Assembly: GCF_900103255.1 (NCBI RefSeq)
Contig: NZ_FMWS01000067.1
Span: forward strand, 1-53,911
Direction of reading: 5' to 3'
Source: Gilliamella bombi
GTDB taxonomy: Bacteria; Pseudomonadota; Gammaproteobacteria; Enterobacterales; Orbaceae
Length of the DNA: 53,911 bases
Position numbers and translations under genes: made by a program. Below, one piece after another: positions 42,728 through 52,277 of the stretch (positions are counted from its first letter, which is position 1; every line of letters begins with the position of its first letter). Under the pieces are notes generated by a model. The model was not told where the DNA came from. It saw nothing but the letters and a program-made list of their open reading frames with translations, and did no database searches.

Positions 42728-43009
42728 ATGAAAACTAACGAATGGCAACAAACAGTTGAATTATTACACCAAGCATTTAACGATGGTTATTCACTGGATA
42801 TATTAAAATTACTAATGACTGCCGATGAGCGAGATGCTTTAATTACTCGAGTTAAAATCGTACATTCATTACTTGATGGTTCAATCAATCAACGCCAACT
42901 TAAAGAGCAACTAAAAATTGGTATTGCAACAGTAACAAGAGGATCTAATAGCCTAAAAGAAGCAACTCCAGAATTTAAAAAGTGGTTAGAAAAGGTTTTA
43001 TTAAACTAG
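42728..43009 (+). CDS. trpR: Trp operon repressor
   Basis: TrpR represses trp biosynthesis genes when bound to tryptophan. From the ATG at 42728 it has 93 residues, beginning MKTNEWQQTVELLHQAFNDG. The reading frame opens at 42716, inside the slt stop; GGTGA seven bases before 42728 decides the start. The helix-turn-helix QRQLKEQLKIGIATVTRGSN is conserved, as are the Trp-binding residues of DERDALITRVKIV. The N-terminal arm is about 15 residues shorter than in E. coli (108). It follows slt directly. Confidence 0.93.
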   Translation: MKTNEWQQTVELLHQAFNDGYSLDILKLLMTADERDALITRVKIVHSLLDGSINQRQLKEQLKIGIATVTRGSNSLKEATPEFKKWLEKVLLN

Positions 43010-43074
43010 GATAATTAAATGATTTAGTCAATATCTAATAGCAGATTTTTATATCATATTATAACTATGATTAA

Positions 43075-43992
43075 CTATAAACTTGATTGGATATTGACGT
43101 CACTATCAGCAACAACCGGCACACAATAATCACACTCCATATGCTTAATATCCTTAAACGATTCGACAGAGTCATCACGAAGATTATGATGAATCTCAAT
43201 TACACAACTAGAGCAACGTAAGCGTACCTTTAATGCTGGCATAGCAGCTAAATGTACTTGTGAAATAAAATCGCCAAACTCATCAGGAGAACCAATATAT
43301 CTAAAGCAAAGATACAATCCTCCTTCATTAACTATCTGCTCAATATGCTCTAAATTATTATTCTGATCTAAAGCAATTGTATAAAAAAGCTCTTGTTCAT
43401 TAGCATTATCTTTGCTTTTCAATATACGGCTAAAAGCATAAATTTTATCTGGCAAGTTTTCACATGTATTGCCACAGCGAGATATATAATTATGAAAAAA
43501 TTGTGATCTTAGTTTATTTTCTTCATCTAATAATTGACTCAAATTGCAATTATTTTTAAAGGTGATACCCCAAAACGTTTTTTGAGGCATATTAACAAAT
43601 TTTGGCTCAGGCAATGAAAACCGGTTTTTATTAAGCTCAATAGCAGGAGTTAATCCTGTAGGATCCCAAATATCTCCTCGTCGGTAACTTGCTGGAGTTT
43701 CATTGAATTGTTTTTTAAAAGAACGAGTAAATGTTTGTTGAGAATCAAAACGATATTGCATCGCAATATCTAAAATAGGCTTACTTGTCATGCGTAAAGC
43801 AAGCGCAGCATAAGTTAAACGACGATGTCGAATATAAGTACCAAGAACTTGACCAGTTACCTCTTTAAACATACGTTGTAAATGCCACTTTGAATAACCT
43901 GATTTTTGTGCAACATGATCAATAGATAATGGTTGTTCCAAATTTTTTTCAATCCAAACGATAAGATCTGAAATAATACTAACTTGATTCAT
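43075..43992 (-). CDS. rob: AraC-family regulator, Rob-like
   Basis: A 305-residue transcription regulator. Residues 1-105 are an AraC/XylS DNA-binding domain with both helix-turn-helix units, AQKSGYSKWHLQRMFKEVTG and ILDIAMQYRFDSQQTFTRSF, very like E. coli Rob. The C-terminal domain (about 125-290) is GyrI-like, the effector-binding domain of Rob. The C terminus carries a run of Cys residues (VRLRCSSCVIEIH and MECDYC) not in E. coli Rob. Rob controls multidrug and stress genes of the mar/sox/rob regulon in E. coli. The symbol follows similarity; regulation targets here are unknown. Confidence 0.82.
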   Translation of the reverse strand: MNQVSIISDLIVWIEKNLEQPLSIDHVAQKSGYSKWHLQRMFKEVTGQVLGTYIRHRRLTYAALALRMTSKPILDIAMQYRFDSQQTFTRSFKKQFNETPASYRRGDIWDPTGLTPAIELNKNRFSLPEPKFVNMPQKTFWGITFKNNCNLSQLLDEENKLRSQFFHNYISRCGNTCENLPDKIYAFSRILKSKDNANEQELFYTIALDQNNNLEHIEQIVNEGGLYLCFRYIGSPDEFGDFISQVHLAAMPALKVRLRCSSCVIEIHHNLRDDSVESFKDIKHMECDYCVPVVADSDVNIQSSL

Positions 43993-44088
43993 AAAACCCC
44001 ATCAGAATGTCAAATGGCAAACGTTATCCGATTATGACTCAATCCCAGCAATAAGCAAGATTTAAATAAAAATTATTTTCTGCCATTA

Positions 44089-44670
44089 TTAGCAAAAAGA
44101 ATGAGCTCCAGCTTGGTGTTCAGTAATATCTTTTACACCAGCGAGTTCGGGAAACTCTGCCATTAATTGCTTCTCAATACCTTCTTTCAAAGTATAATCA
44201 ACCATTGAGCAACCATTACACCCCCCACCAAATTGTAAAACAACATAATTATCTTCGGTCAACTCCACTAAACTAACATGGCCACCATGGCTAGCTAATT
44301 GCGGATTGACCTGTGCTTGAATTGCGTAATTAACACGCTCAATAAGAGGTGCATCATCAGCTACTTTTTTCATTTTTGAATTTGGTGCTTTTAATGTTAA
44401 CTGCGAACCTAATTCATCAGTCACATAATCAATGACAGCTTCTTCTAAAAATGGCGCACTAATTTCATCAATATAAACTGAAAAATCAGCATACCGTTCT
44501 TCTATATCGCTATCTTCTATAGTATCAGCAGGGCAATACGAAACACCGCATTCCGCACTTGGAGTACCAGGGTTAATAACAAATACTCGAATTTGTGTTC
44601 CATCGGCTTGATTAGCAAGCAATTTTTTAAAGTGCTGTTGAGCTGATTCAGAAATAGTGATAATAGACAT
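44089..44670 (-). CDS. nfuA: Fe-S biogenesis protein NfuA
   Basis: NfuA carries [4Fe-4S] clusters to target enzymes such as aconitase and LipA. The 193 residues match E. coli (191). The N-terminal degenerate A-type domain (1-95) lacks a full Cys set; the C-terminal Nfu domain has [19 protein letters not shown] with the CxxC motif. It follows comF (gntX) on the same strand after 111 bases, the E. coli order. Confidence 0.97.
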   Translation of the reverse strand: MSIITISESAQQHFKKLLANQADGTQIRVFVINPGTPSAECGVSYCPADTIEDSDIEERYADFSVYIDEISAPFLEEAVIDYVTDELGSQLTLKAPNSKMKKVADDAPLIERVNYAIQAQVNPQLASHGGHVSLVELTEDNYVVLQFGGGCNGCSMVDYTLKEGIEKQLMAEFPELAGVKDITEHQAGAHSFC

Positions 44671-44781
44671 AACCCCTCACTTTAATGTAGTTAGGTAATA
44701 AACAAACCTAACATCATTTATAATATATTAATAATAATAGTTGACTAACTTTCTTGGTTATTATAGGGGCTGTTTAGGATT

Positions 44782-45453
44782 TTACAATACTGTACGGCAT
44801 AAACAAACAACATAAACATTCGTTGCTCCACAATTTTTTAGTTGCTGACTAATTGCATTAATCGTATTACCTGTTGTAACGATATCATCAATAAGCATTA
44901 CTGATTTATGTGAAAGATTTTGATGGCATGTAAAAAGCTTTTCAACATTAGCGATTCGCTCTGTAAGAGATAGTTTTTTTTGATCTTGTACATTTGACGT
45001 TCGAGATAGTAAATAAGGATAAAATTCACAATCTAACCATCTTGCAATCGGTTTTGCCAATAACTCAGCTTGATTAAAACCACGAGACCAATAACGAAAA
45101 TGATGCAATGGCACACAAGTGACCAAATCGGGCTTAATTAACGCATCGATTTCTCGCCGTTGATACCAAGCCAAAAACATCAATCTTGCCAATGCAGTAC
45201 TCAATTCAATTTTGTTGTAGAACTTTAGATGATGAATCAATTTTTTTAAAGGATTAACATACTCAGAAACAGCAATAAGTTCATCCCAATAAGGTTTCTT
45301 TGCACGACACCGATAACATATATCAGTCGATAAAGAATGTGGTAAACAGCATTGATGGCAGACTTTATTAAATTTAGGTATATTTTGAACACATTGGCTA
45401 CAAATGCCATGATGAGATAGAAATAAAGGCATATCACACAAAATACATCGCAT
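44782..45453 (-). CDS. comF: ComF/GntX family phosphoribosyltransferase-like protein
   Basis: A 223-residue protein. The N-terminal zinc finger has Cys3, Cys6, Cys18 and Cys21, then more Cys pairs (CHQCC, CYRC). The C-terminal phosphoribosyltransferase-like domain has the PRPP motif VMLIDDIVTTGNTINA. E. coli calls it GntX; Haemophilus ComF is needed for DNA uptake in transformation. Which applies here is undecided: I found no convincing CRP-S competence site upstream. It precedes nfuA, and copy C of the 40-bp repeat lies 20 bases upstream. Confidence 0.88.
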   Translation of the reverse strand: MRCILCDMPLFLSHHGICSQCVQNIPKFNKVCHQCCLPHSLSTDICYRCRAKKPYWDELIAVSEYVNPLKKLIHHLKFYNKIELSTALARLMFLAWYQRREIDALIKPDLVTCVPLHHFRYWSRGFNQAELLAKPIARWLDCEFYPYLLSRTSNVQDQKKLSLTERIANVEKLFTCHQNLSHKSVMLIDDIVTTGNTINAISQQLKNCGATNVYVVCLCRTVL

Positions 45454-45472
45454 AAAATTTAATAGTTTTATT

Positions 45473-45512
45473 TGTAAAAAAGTTTCAGGTTACACTATGT
45501 TTCAGTATAAAA
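45473..45512 (+). repeat. Dispersed 40-bp intergenic repeat, copy C
   Basis: Begins TGTAAAAAAGTTTCAGG and ends GTTTCAGTATAAAA. About 35 of 40 bases match copy A; the middle (TTACACTAT) is the most changed part. It lies just upstream of comF, in the opposite direction, and 18 bases before a strong hairpin at 45531-45560. Confidence 0.7.
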
Positions 45513-45530
45513 ACGGTTAGTATAAAAAAG

Positions 45531-45560
45531 GGAGTTATAAAAAACATTTTTTATAACTCC
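45531..45560. repeat. Perfect 14-bp inverted repeat between comF and ppiA
   Basis: GGAGTTATAAAAAA (45531-45544), CA, TTTTTTATAACTCC (45547-45560). No gene ends nearby on either strand: comF starts on the left (minus) and ppiA starts on the right (plus). So it is not an obvious terminator of a known gene. It could end a short plus-strand RNA beginning near repeat copy C, or be an operator. Confidence 0.7.
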
Positions 45561-45709
45561 TTATCTTATCAATGTTTAAAATCAGGTTAACATTAATAAA
45601 ATAGACCAATCAATTTTTTAATTAAATATAATTAAATTGTTATACGATATACAGCACAAAAAATTATCCGATTTTGCATAATTGCTATTTAAATTAGCTT
45701 AATATTCGG

Positions 45710-45715
45710 TATAAT
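45710..45715 (+). promoter_or_regulatory. Putative -10 element for ppiA
   Basis: A perfect TATAAT preceded by GG, 33 bases before the ppiA start. The -35 is weak at any normal spacing. The remaining sequence from 45561 to 45709 is AT-rich with no gene. Confidence 0.4.
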
Positions 45716-45748
45716 CAGTCAATTCAAATGGAAAGAGATTTTATTAAT

Positions 45749-46315
45749 ATGAAAAAAATCAAACTATTAATTTTAACATTATTGCTAACAATTTTTTCAA
45801 CTATCGCCTTAGCTACTCCTCAAGTCTTATTACAAACCAGTATGGGCGATATTGAGATTGAACTAGACAGCGAACATGCGCCAATTACCACTAAAAACTT
45901 TCTTGATTATGTTAACAGTGGTTTTTATGAAAATTTAACTTTCCACCGCGTAATTCCTGGATTTATGATTCAAGGCGGTGGCGCTGATGATCAACTAAAA
46001 TTCAAAGACAATAACCCACCAATTAAAAATGAAGCAGACAATGGATTAAAAAATGATCGTGGCACCATTGCAATGGCAAGAACAAGTGAAATAAACAGCG
46101 CAACCAGTCAATTTTTTATCAATGTAGTAAACAATGATTTCCTTAATTACAAATCACCTGAACAATATGGTTATGCTGTATTTGGTAAAGTAACTAAAGG
46201 GATGGATATAGTTGATAAAATTGTTAGTGTCCCAACTAAACGCATGGGACCACATCAAAATGTGCCAGTTGAGCCTATTTATATCAAAAAAGCAATTGTT
46301 ATTAAAAATGATTAA
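45749..46315 (+). CDS. ppiA: Periplasmic cyclophilin PpiA
   Basis: A peptidyl-prolyl cis-trans isomerase of the cyclophilin type. From the ATG at 45749 it has 188 residues (E. coli PpiA 190), with a Sec signal peptide of about 22 residues ending ALA before [11 protein letters not shown], which places it in the periplasm. Cyclophilin blocks [32 protein letters not shown] and [15 protein letters not shown] are present. An ATG at 45728 would add seven charged residues and has no ribosome binding site. It is followed by a shared terminator. Confidence 0.93.
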   Translation: MKKIKLLILTLLLTIFSTIALATPQVLLQTSMGDIEIELDSEHAPITTKNFLDYVNSGFYENLTFHRVIPGFMIQGGGADDQLKFKDNNPPIKNEADNGLKNDRGTIAMARTSEINSATSQFFINVVNNDFLNYKSPEQYGYAVFGKVTKGMDIVDKIVSVPTKRMGPHQNVPVEPIYIKKAIVIKND

Positions 46316-46345
46316 AATTGCACTTTGTTAACAAAAACCACTTTA

Positions 46346-46378
46346 AAAACCACTTTTTAAAAGTGGTTTTTTGTTTTA
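46346..46378. terminator. Bidirectional terminator between ppiA and pepB
   Basis: AAAACCACTTTT (46346-46357), one T, AAAAGTGGTTTT (46359-46370), followed by TTGTTTTATT on the plus strand. Perfect 12-bp stem with the A:T ends opening to form the loop. It sits between the two convergent stop codons. Confidence 0.82.
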
Positions 46379-47656
46379 TTTAAGCTGACTAAGTAAATTA
46401 GCAATTGTCCTCACACCAATACCTGTTGCCCCTGTTGCCCATAAAGCTGTGGCGCTTTTACGGAATGTTGCAGAACAATCAATATGTAGCCAATTTTTTT
46501 GATAATTTTTAATAAAATGCGATAAGAAAGCCGCAGCAGTACTTGCCCCAGCAGTATTAGGTATACCTGAATTTGCTATATCAGCAAATGATGATGGGAA
46601 TTGCGAACGATGAAAGTCGGCTAATGGTAATCGCCAAAAAGCTTCATGCTCAATATCGCTACTAGCTAACAATTGGCTAGCAAATTTATCATCAAACGAA
46701 AGTAATGACTGATAATCATTCCCCACCGCAATCTTAGCCGCTCCAGTCAGTGTTGCACAATCAATAATATAATGAGGCTGGTCATTATCAGCACAAATTA
46801 AACCATCAGCCAAAACTAGTCGCCCTTCTGCATCAGTGTTATCAACTTCAACCGTTTTACCGTTACGGTAACGAATAATATCGCCTAATTTAAACGCATT
46901 GCCACTGACTAAATTATCGGCGCAACATAGATAAAGTTTAATACGTTGATTTAAACCGCGCGCAATGGCTAATGCTAATGCACTTGTTACTAACGCAGCC
47001 CCACCCATATCTGAGCGCATTGACTCCATAAAATTACTTGGTTTTAAACTATATCCTCCTGAATCAAAGGTAATACCTTTACCAACTAAACAGGCTGTTA
47101 TCGGTGAATTAGGATTTTGGGTTGGGTTATAATCTAGTTCAAGCAAAGCCGCTGGCCGATCCGAACCTTTTCCAACCGTATAAATGCCCATATAATCTTG
47201 CTCTCTTAAAGCTTCACCTGAAATGATGTTGTAAGTCACAGCAGATGAGTAAGTGCTAATTAACTTAGCTGCTCGTGTGGCTAACTCAACAGGACTTAAT
47301 GTTTCAGCTTGTTCATTAATAATATCCCGACACCAATCAATAATTTCTATACGATGTTTCAATTCTTGTTTGTCTTTGGTGTTGAGTTCTGACCAAGTTA
47401 CTTTTGTACTTTTTTTGGCATTACGATAGCCCAACCAAAAATGCCAACAAGCTTCGATATCCCAATTTTCACCGCTTAGTTTAACCGAATTTATTCCTTG
47501 GTTATCTAACTTTCGACCTGCACGTTGAATCGCCCCTAAGCGATGTTCCGGTTTATAATGAATAGTAATCGCCTCGTTAGAAAAGCTCAGTAATGCATCT
47601 TTTCCCCACTGTTTTGGTGCAGGTTTATCAGTTAGTAAAACAGATAACATCGACAT
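46376..47656 (-). CDS. pepB: Peptidase B (M17 leucyl aminopeptidase family)
   Basis: A cytoplasmic dimetal aminopeptidase that removes N-terminal residues, mainly Leu, Asp, Glu, Met. The 426 residues match E. coli PepB (427). The C-terminal M17 catalytic domain has [24 protein letters not shown], and the signature [15 protein letters not shown]-terminal DUF3663-like region covers about 1-95. In E. coli pepB follows iscX in the isc cluster; here it is about 11 kb away from isc, so that linkage is broken. Confidence 0.95.
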   Translation of the reverse strand: MSMLSVLLTDKPAPKQWGKDALLSFSNEAITIHYKPEHRLGAIQRAGRKLDNQGINSVKLSGENWDIEACWHFWLGYRNAKKSTKVTWSELNTKDKQELKHRIEIIDWCRDIINEQAETLSPVELATRAAKLISTYSSAVTYNIISGEALREQDYMGIYTVGKGSDRPAALLELDYNPTQNPNSPITACLVGKGITFDSGGYSLKPSNFMESMRSDMGGAALVTSALALAIARGLNQRIKLYLCCADNLVSGNAFKLGDIIRYRNGKTVEVDNTDAEGRLVLADGLICADNDQPHYIIDCATLTGAAKIAVGNDYQSLLSFDDKFASQLLASSDIEHEAFWRLPLADFHRSQFPSSFADIANSGIPNTAGASTAAAFLSHFIKNYQKNWLHIDCSATFRKSATALWATGATGIGVRTIANLLSQLK

Positions 47657-47759
47657 AGTAAAAACCTCAAAAAATTGATAAACAACATAACAATGAGTTA
47701 ATTCTAATCAGAAACATGTTAATATAGCAAGTAAAGTTAAAAATAAATAGGGACGGGTT

Positions 47760-48533
47760 ATGGCATCAGTTGTACCAATAAAAAATGGGATTAATTTTCG
47801 TGATTTAGGTGGAATCAAAACAATTGATGGACGTCAAATTCGATCGGGCCTACTATACCGCTCAGGCGCATTCTCGCTTATTACACAACAAGAGCAATCT
47901 TTTTTAGCTAATCAGCTAAATCTGCACTACGTTTTAGACTATCGCGATCCTGATGAAATTAAGCGAAATCCAGATAAATTATGGCAAAATACTCATTATA
48001 TTAATGTACCAGCTAATCCGTTAAGTAATACGATCACCGCAAGTTTAACAAGTGATCTAGGCAATGCTCACCAAACACTTAAAAAAAATGCTCCATTTGA
48101 TTTTATGATTAAGCTTTACCAGCTACTACCATTTAATAACACAGCATATCAAAAACTTTCCTCAATCCTACTAAACTCACAAGGTAGACCATTGGTACAA
48201 CATTGTGCTGTTGGTAAAGATCGTACAGGTGTTGGCGTTGCATTAACATTGTTTGCTTTGGGTGTTAGTGAAGAAACTGTCATGCAAGATTATTTACTAA
48301 CAGAACAGCTATTGTCAGATTATCGTGAAAATCTATTAAGCCAATATCAACATAAAATGACGCCTGATGAGTTTGAAAAACGCAAATTAATTTTTGCCGC
48401 CAAAAAAGAGTATCTAACTGCGGCACTGAATGCAATTAAAACGCGTCACGGTACAATTGACAATTGGTTATCACAGGAATATCAATTAAACGAAACTAAT
48501 AGAAAAAGAATTCAAGATATCTATCTGGTTTAA
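47760..48533 (+). CDS. Tyrosine/dual-specificity protein phosphatase
   Basis: A 257-residue enzyme of the Y_phosphatase3 family. NFRDLGG near residue 13 and the RSGLLYRSGAFS block are typical; the catalytic P-loop is HCAVGKDRTGVGVAL (HC-x5-R with Cys in about residue 146). Physiological substrate unknown; family members include phosphoprotein and phosphoinositide phosphatases, and some are virulence factors. No signal peptide, so cytoplasmic. A GGGACGGGTT stretch precedes the ATG. Convergent with acpT. Confidence 0.85.
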   Translation: MASVVPIKNGINFRDLGGIKTIDGRQIRSGLLYRSGAFSLITQQEQSFLANQLNLHYVLDYRDPDEIKRNPDKLWQNTHYINVPANPLSNTITASLTSDLGNAHQTLKKNAPFDFMIKLYQLLPFNNTAYQKLSSILLNSQGRPLVQHCAVGKDRTGVGVALTLFALGVSEETVMQDYLLTEQLLSDYRENLLSQYQHKMTPDEFEKRKLIFAAKKEYLTAALNAIKTRHGTIDNWLSQEYQLNETNRKRIQDIYLV

Positions 48534-48583
48534 TAAATAACAAGCCATTATCGCACCATAATAAATAATGGAAAAACATTGTA

Positions 48584-49201
48584 TTAAGACAACAAAATTA
48601 ATTTAGAGATCGGTTGATTGCTGTTCACCGACAGATGAACATTATCCACTTGACGATATTGATAATAAAATTCTTGTGCAAAAGGTGCCATAATCATCTG
48701 CTGTTTTAAGTCGACGTTAACCGATTTTATTTGCCAAACACCTTTAGCATAAAGCTTTAATGCAGACTCTTTTAATGTCCATAGTTGCCAAAAGGCTCTT
48801 AATGTATCATCTTGTTTAGTCATCCATTGATATTCGTCATCAGCAAAAAAATTTTTAGCTACTTTCAAATAATTTTTTCGTGGACGTGCAACTTCGATAT
48901 CTAAACCAACCTTACCTACTAACGAAATCGCAACTGCTACCCAATCTTGGCTATGACTAATATTAAAATCTGGTAAGTGTGGCTCTAAAAAAGAGGGACG
49001 ACCATTATCTCCAACCTTAATAACAGGTAACATCGAAATATCACAGTATTGTTTAAGCAAATGAGCCAAAATTGATCGGCAAACTAAAAACTGTTTTTTA
49101 CGTTGGCCACTTAAATTATTCGCTTCATCAAGAAGCGTTTGAGGCAACAGCGAAAAATCAATGTCAGCATCCTTAAGACAAGCAAGTTGAACAATTAGCA
49201 T
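48584..49201 (-). CDS. acpT: 4'-phosphopantetheinyl transferase
   Basis: Transfers the phosphopantetheine arm from CoA to carrier proteins. From the ATG at 49201 it has 205 residues, starting MLIVQLACLKDADIDFSLLP. Sfp/AcpT motifs are present: FNISHSQDWVAVAIS, VGLDIEVARPRKN (metal ligands) and FWQLWTLKESALKLYAKG. It resembles E. coli AcpT (YhhU). A TTG further upstream (49210) adds three residues. No polyketide or siderophore synthase is nearby, so the partner carrier protein is unknown. Confidence 0.87.
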   Translation of the reverse strand: MLIVQLACLKDADIDFSLLPQTLLDEANNLSGQRKKQFLVCRSILAHLLKQYCDISMLPVIKVGDNGRPSFLEPHLPDFNISHSQDWVAVAISLVGKVGLDIEVARPRKNYLKVAKNFFADDEYQWMTKQDDTLRAFWQLWTLKESALKLYAKGVWQIKSVNVDLKQQMIMAPFAQEFYYQYRQVDNVHLSVNSNQPISKLILLS

Positions 49202-49244
49202 AATTGGCAAGAAAATATTAATAAAATTTATTTTTTACTATTCT

Positions 49245-49267
49245 AACAGCATGCTATGCTAACTGTT
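49245..49267. promoter_or_regulatory. Palindrome upstream of metC
   Basis: AACAG-catgctatgctaa-CTGTT with an inner AGCAT-GCT-ATGCT symmetry, 55 bases before the metC start in the divergent acpT-metC gap. It could be an operator; it does not look like the MetJ box (AGACGTCT repeats). Confidence 0.35.
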
Positions 49268-49321
49268 ATCAAAATTAATAAAAATATCAACCTTAATAAA
49301 TAGTAGCAAGGGTGTATCATT

Positions 49322-50503
49322 ATGTCATTACCAACAAAATTAGTTCATGCAGGACGTAAAAAGCGTTATACACAAGGCGCTGTTAATTCGGTTATTCAAC
49401 GTGCATCATCATTGGTTTTTGATTCAATTGAAACAAAAAAAGAAGCAACCAAAAACCGTGCTAATGGTGCATTATTTTATGGACGCCGTGGTACATTAAC
49501 TCATTTTGCGCTACAAGATGCGATGGTTGAAATCGAAGGTGGAGCTGGTTGCTATCTATACCCTTGTGGCGCAGCTGCCGTCGCTAATGCTATTTTAGCT
49601 TTTGTCCAAGCTGGCGATCATATATTAGTGTCTGAAGCCGCTTACGAACCTACTCAAGAATTTTGTCAGCAAATTTTAAAAAATTTTGGTGTTGAAACAG
49701 ATTACTTTACGCCATTAGTGGGGCACAATATTACAAATCAAATTAAACCCAATACCAAAGTCGTATTTTTAGAATCACCAAGTTCCATTACGATGGAAAT
49801 TCATGATATTCCTTCAATGGTTAAAGCAATTCGCAGCGCCAATCCAGAAATTATTATTATGATCGATAATACATGGAGCGCCGGCGTATTATTTAAAGCA
49901 TTAGATCATGATATTGATATCTCAATACAAGCAGGTACAAAATACCTAATCGGTCATTCTGATGCCATGATAGGCACTGCTGTTGCTAACAAACGCTGTT
50001 GGGAAAAATTACGCGAACGTTCTTACTTAATGGGACAAATGTGCGATGCGGATACCGCTTATATAGCCACACGAGGATTGCGAACATTAGCAATACGATT
50101 AAAGCAACACCACGAAAATGGCATAAAAGTAGCAAAATGGTTAGCTCATCATCCTAAAGTTGCTACCGTCAATCACCCAGCATTAGAAAGTTGTAAGGGG
50201 CATGAATTTTTTAAACGTGATTTTTCAGGTGCAAGTGGATTATTTTCTTTTGTACTCAAAGATCGATTAACTGACGAGCAATTATCTGATTTTATTGATA
50301 ACTTAACTTATTTCTCAATGGCTTACTCATGGGGTGGTTTTGAATCATTAATTTTAGCCAATCAACCCGAAGAACTAGCAAAAATTAGACCTGTATCTGG
50401 TATTGATTTTAAAGGAACTTTAATTCGTCTTCATATAGGTCTTGAAGATCCCGATGATTTAATCGCCGATCTTGCTGCTGGTTTAGACAGAATCAAGCTA
50501 TAA
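49322..50503 (+). CDS. metC: Cystathionine beta-lyase
   Basis: MetC splits cystathionine into homocysteine, pyruvate and ammonia in methionine synthesis. The 393 residues match E. coli (395). PLP Lys207 is in [16 protein letters not shown], Asp182 in [24 protein letters not shown] and [15 protein letters not shown] are MetC-type blocks. The YSWGGFESL motif near residue 340 separates MetC from MetB. No metJ or metB adjacent. Confidence 0.93.
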   Translation: MSLPTKLVHAGRKKRYTQGAVNSVIQRASSLVFDSIETKKEATKNRANGALFYGRRGTLTHFALQDAMVEIEGGAGCYLYPCGAAAVANAILAFVQAGDHILVSEAAYEPTQEFCQQILKNFGVETDYFTPLVGHNITNQIKPNTKVVFLESPSSITMEIHDIPSMVKAIRSANPEIIIMIDNTWSAGVLFKALDHDIDISIQAGTKYLIGHSDAMIGTAVANKRCWEKLRERSYLMGQMCDADTAYIATRGLRTLAIRLKQHHENGIKVAKWLAHHPKVATVNHPALESCKGHEFFKRDFSGASGLFSFVLKDRLTDEQLSDFIDNLTYFSMAYSWGGFESLILANQPEELAKIRPVSGIDFKGTLIRLHIGLEDPDDLIADLAAGLDRIKL

Positions 50504-50565
50504 AAAATGAATCTATATAAAACCAATGCATTACGAATGTTTAGTTTAGCATAATTAAGTAGAAG

Positions 50566-51885
50566 ATGAATAATCAAAACCAAATCACGTGTGACGAAAT
50601 AATAAATCAAACAGTTTTTCATAATATAAAACACCACAAAGCGCTACTGGTTGCATATAGTGGTGGTGTTGACTCAACGGTATTAATGCACGTGCTTGTT
50701 AAGCTTAAACAGCAATTGTTACCAAATTTAGAACTAAGAGCGATCTATATTCATCATGGTTTGAGTAGCAATGCTGACAACTGGGCAACGCATTGCAGGC
50801 AACAATGCCAAACATGGCAAGTTCCAATAATTATTGAAAAAGTCAGACTTGATCCCATAGCGGGTAATATTGAAGAGCAAGCTAGAAATGCACGTTACCA
50901 AGCTATATATCACCATCTAAAAGATGATGAAACGTTATGTACAGCTCAACATCTTGATGATCAATGTGAAACTTTCTTCTTGGCATTGAAACGTGGTAGT
51001 GGACCTGCGGGATTGTCCGCAATGCCAAGGGAAAATCAACAACATCTTCGACCTTTATTAACAATATCACGATCACAAATTGAAACCTATGCGAATAAAC
51101 ATCAACTCAATTGGATAGAAGATGAAAGCAACCAAGATGATCACTACGACCGTAATTTTTTACGCTTAAAAGTCTTACCAATTCTTAATCAACGCTGGCC
51201 ACATTTTTCGCAAATGGTTGCACGCAGTGCGGAATTATGTCAACAACAAGAAACGTTAATTAATGAGTTATTATTGGTAGAATTTAAACAAGTTATCACC
51301 GAACAAAATCAACTGGCTATTGCACCATTAATGGACTATTCCGAGTATAAACGAAATGCAATTTTACGCATGTGGTTTAAACACAATCATATTAATATGC
51401 CAACACGCCAACAAATAACATTAATTTGGCAAACCGTTGCATTAGCAAAAGAAGATGCTAATCCGAAATTTATCTTTAATAACCAACAAGTTCGCCGTTA
51501 TCAAAATCAACTTTATTTGTTAGCATTATATCAAGATATTGAACAGCAAATCCTAAACTGGGATTTAGCGTTGCCATTAACACTTCCAGATAATGTTGGC
51601 GAATTACAAGTTAATTATCAAACTGATTTATGTTGCCGCTTACCACAAGCAGATGAAAAAATCACCGTTAGATTCCATGCTCAAGGAAAATTTCAAATTG
51701 TTAATCGCCATGGTTCACGATCAATAAAAAAACTATGGCAAGAGCATAATATTCCACCATGGATGCGAACTCGAATCCCTCTAATTTACTACAACGAACA
51801 ACTGATTTGCGCAGTTGGCGCATTTGTTACCGAACAAGGAAAAGGAACACAAATCGGTTTTATTCTTGTAAAGAATAACCTATAA
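50566..51885 (+). CDS. tilS: tRNA(Ile)-lysidine synthase
   Basis: TilS attaches lysine to C34 of the minor tRNA-Ile (CAU anticodon), changing its codon from AUG to AUA. The 439 residues match the E. coli-type long TilS (432). The PP-loop SGGVDS is at residues 32-37 (VAYSGGVDSTVLMHVL), DEQCETF-like HLDDQCETFFLALKRGSG follows, and the C-terminal domain with the HGSRSIKKLWQEHNIPPWMR block recognises the tRNA. It is 62 bases after metC on the same strand. Confidence 0.96.
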   Translation: MNNQNQITCDEIINQTVFHNIKHHKALLVAYSGGVDSTVLMHVLVKLKQQLLPNLELRAIYIHHGLSSNADNWATHCRQQCQTWQVPIIIEKVRLDPIAGNIEEQARNARYQAIYHHLKDDETLCTAQHLDDQCETFFLALKRGSGPAGLSAMPRENQQHLRPLLTISRSQIETYANKHQLNWIEDESNQDDHYDRNFLRLKVLPILNQRWPHFSQMVARSAELCQQQETLINELLLVEFKQVITEQNQLAIAPLMDYSEYKRNAILRMWFKHNHINMPTRQQITLIWQTVALAKEDANPKFIFNNQQVRRYQNQLYLLALYQDIEQQILNWDLALPLTLPDNVGELQVNYQTDLCCRLPQADEKITVRFHAQGKFQIVNRHGSRSIKKLWQEHNIPPWMRTRIPLIYYNEQLICAVGAFVTEQGKGTQIGFILVKNNL

Positions 51886-52277
51886 GTTTATCCCCTAATA
51901 GGTTTTGTTATAGCATTTAGCTTGCTGACTTAATTTAGTTTTGATGGATTTTTCAACTTTGACTAGCTATAAATAATGGTTTAAGAACATTCATTCTTAC
52001 AGATTAAAGGAATAAAAAGCTTCAATCAGGCTTTCTTAGGCTAGTTATAAATAGTCGGATAACTGACCATAAAGCGTTTAATCAAATCAGTGGCAGTTAT
52101 TTTTTCTTTATGATATAAACGTCATATCTATTGTTTATAATAAGACGCTAATTTTGTTTTTTTATGCATATTCATTGCAAATTACTTCGGATAACACGTA
52201 AACAATTTCTACATTTTATGTAAATAATATTTGTTTTTTAATATTTCAGGATTAAATTTTTCTAGGATAATAGAGTT
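51886..52277. other. Intergenic region between tilS and the duplicated genes
   Basis: No gene. 51886-52073 is unique AT-rich sequence with no clear tilS terminator. 52074-52277 is the noncoding part of the first tandem unit and is repeated at 52638-52840. Inside it the palindrome TACAT-TTT-ATGTA (52210-52222) is kept in the second copy and may be an operator or hairpin near the promoter. Confidence 0.6.

Noticed and set aside
45454-45530. CRP-S competence site before comF
   Set aside because: No sequence like the Haemophilus competence regulatory element was seen; copy C of the repeat occupies most of this gap.
48545-48571. CCATTAT/ATAATGG inverted repeat between the phosphatase gene and acpT
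   Set aside because: Short A:T-rich stem with a 13-base loop and no T-run; too weak to call a terminator.
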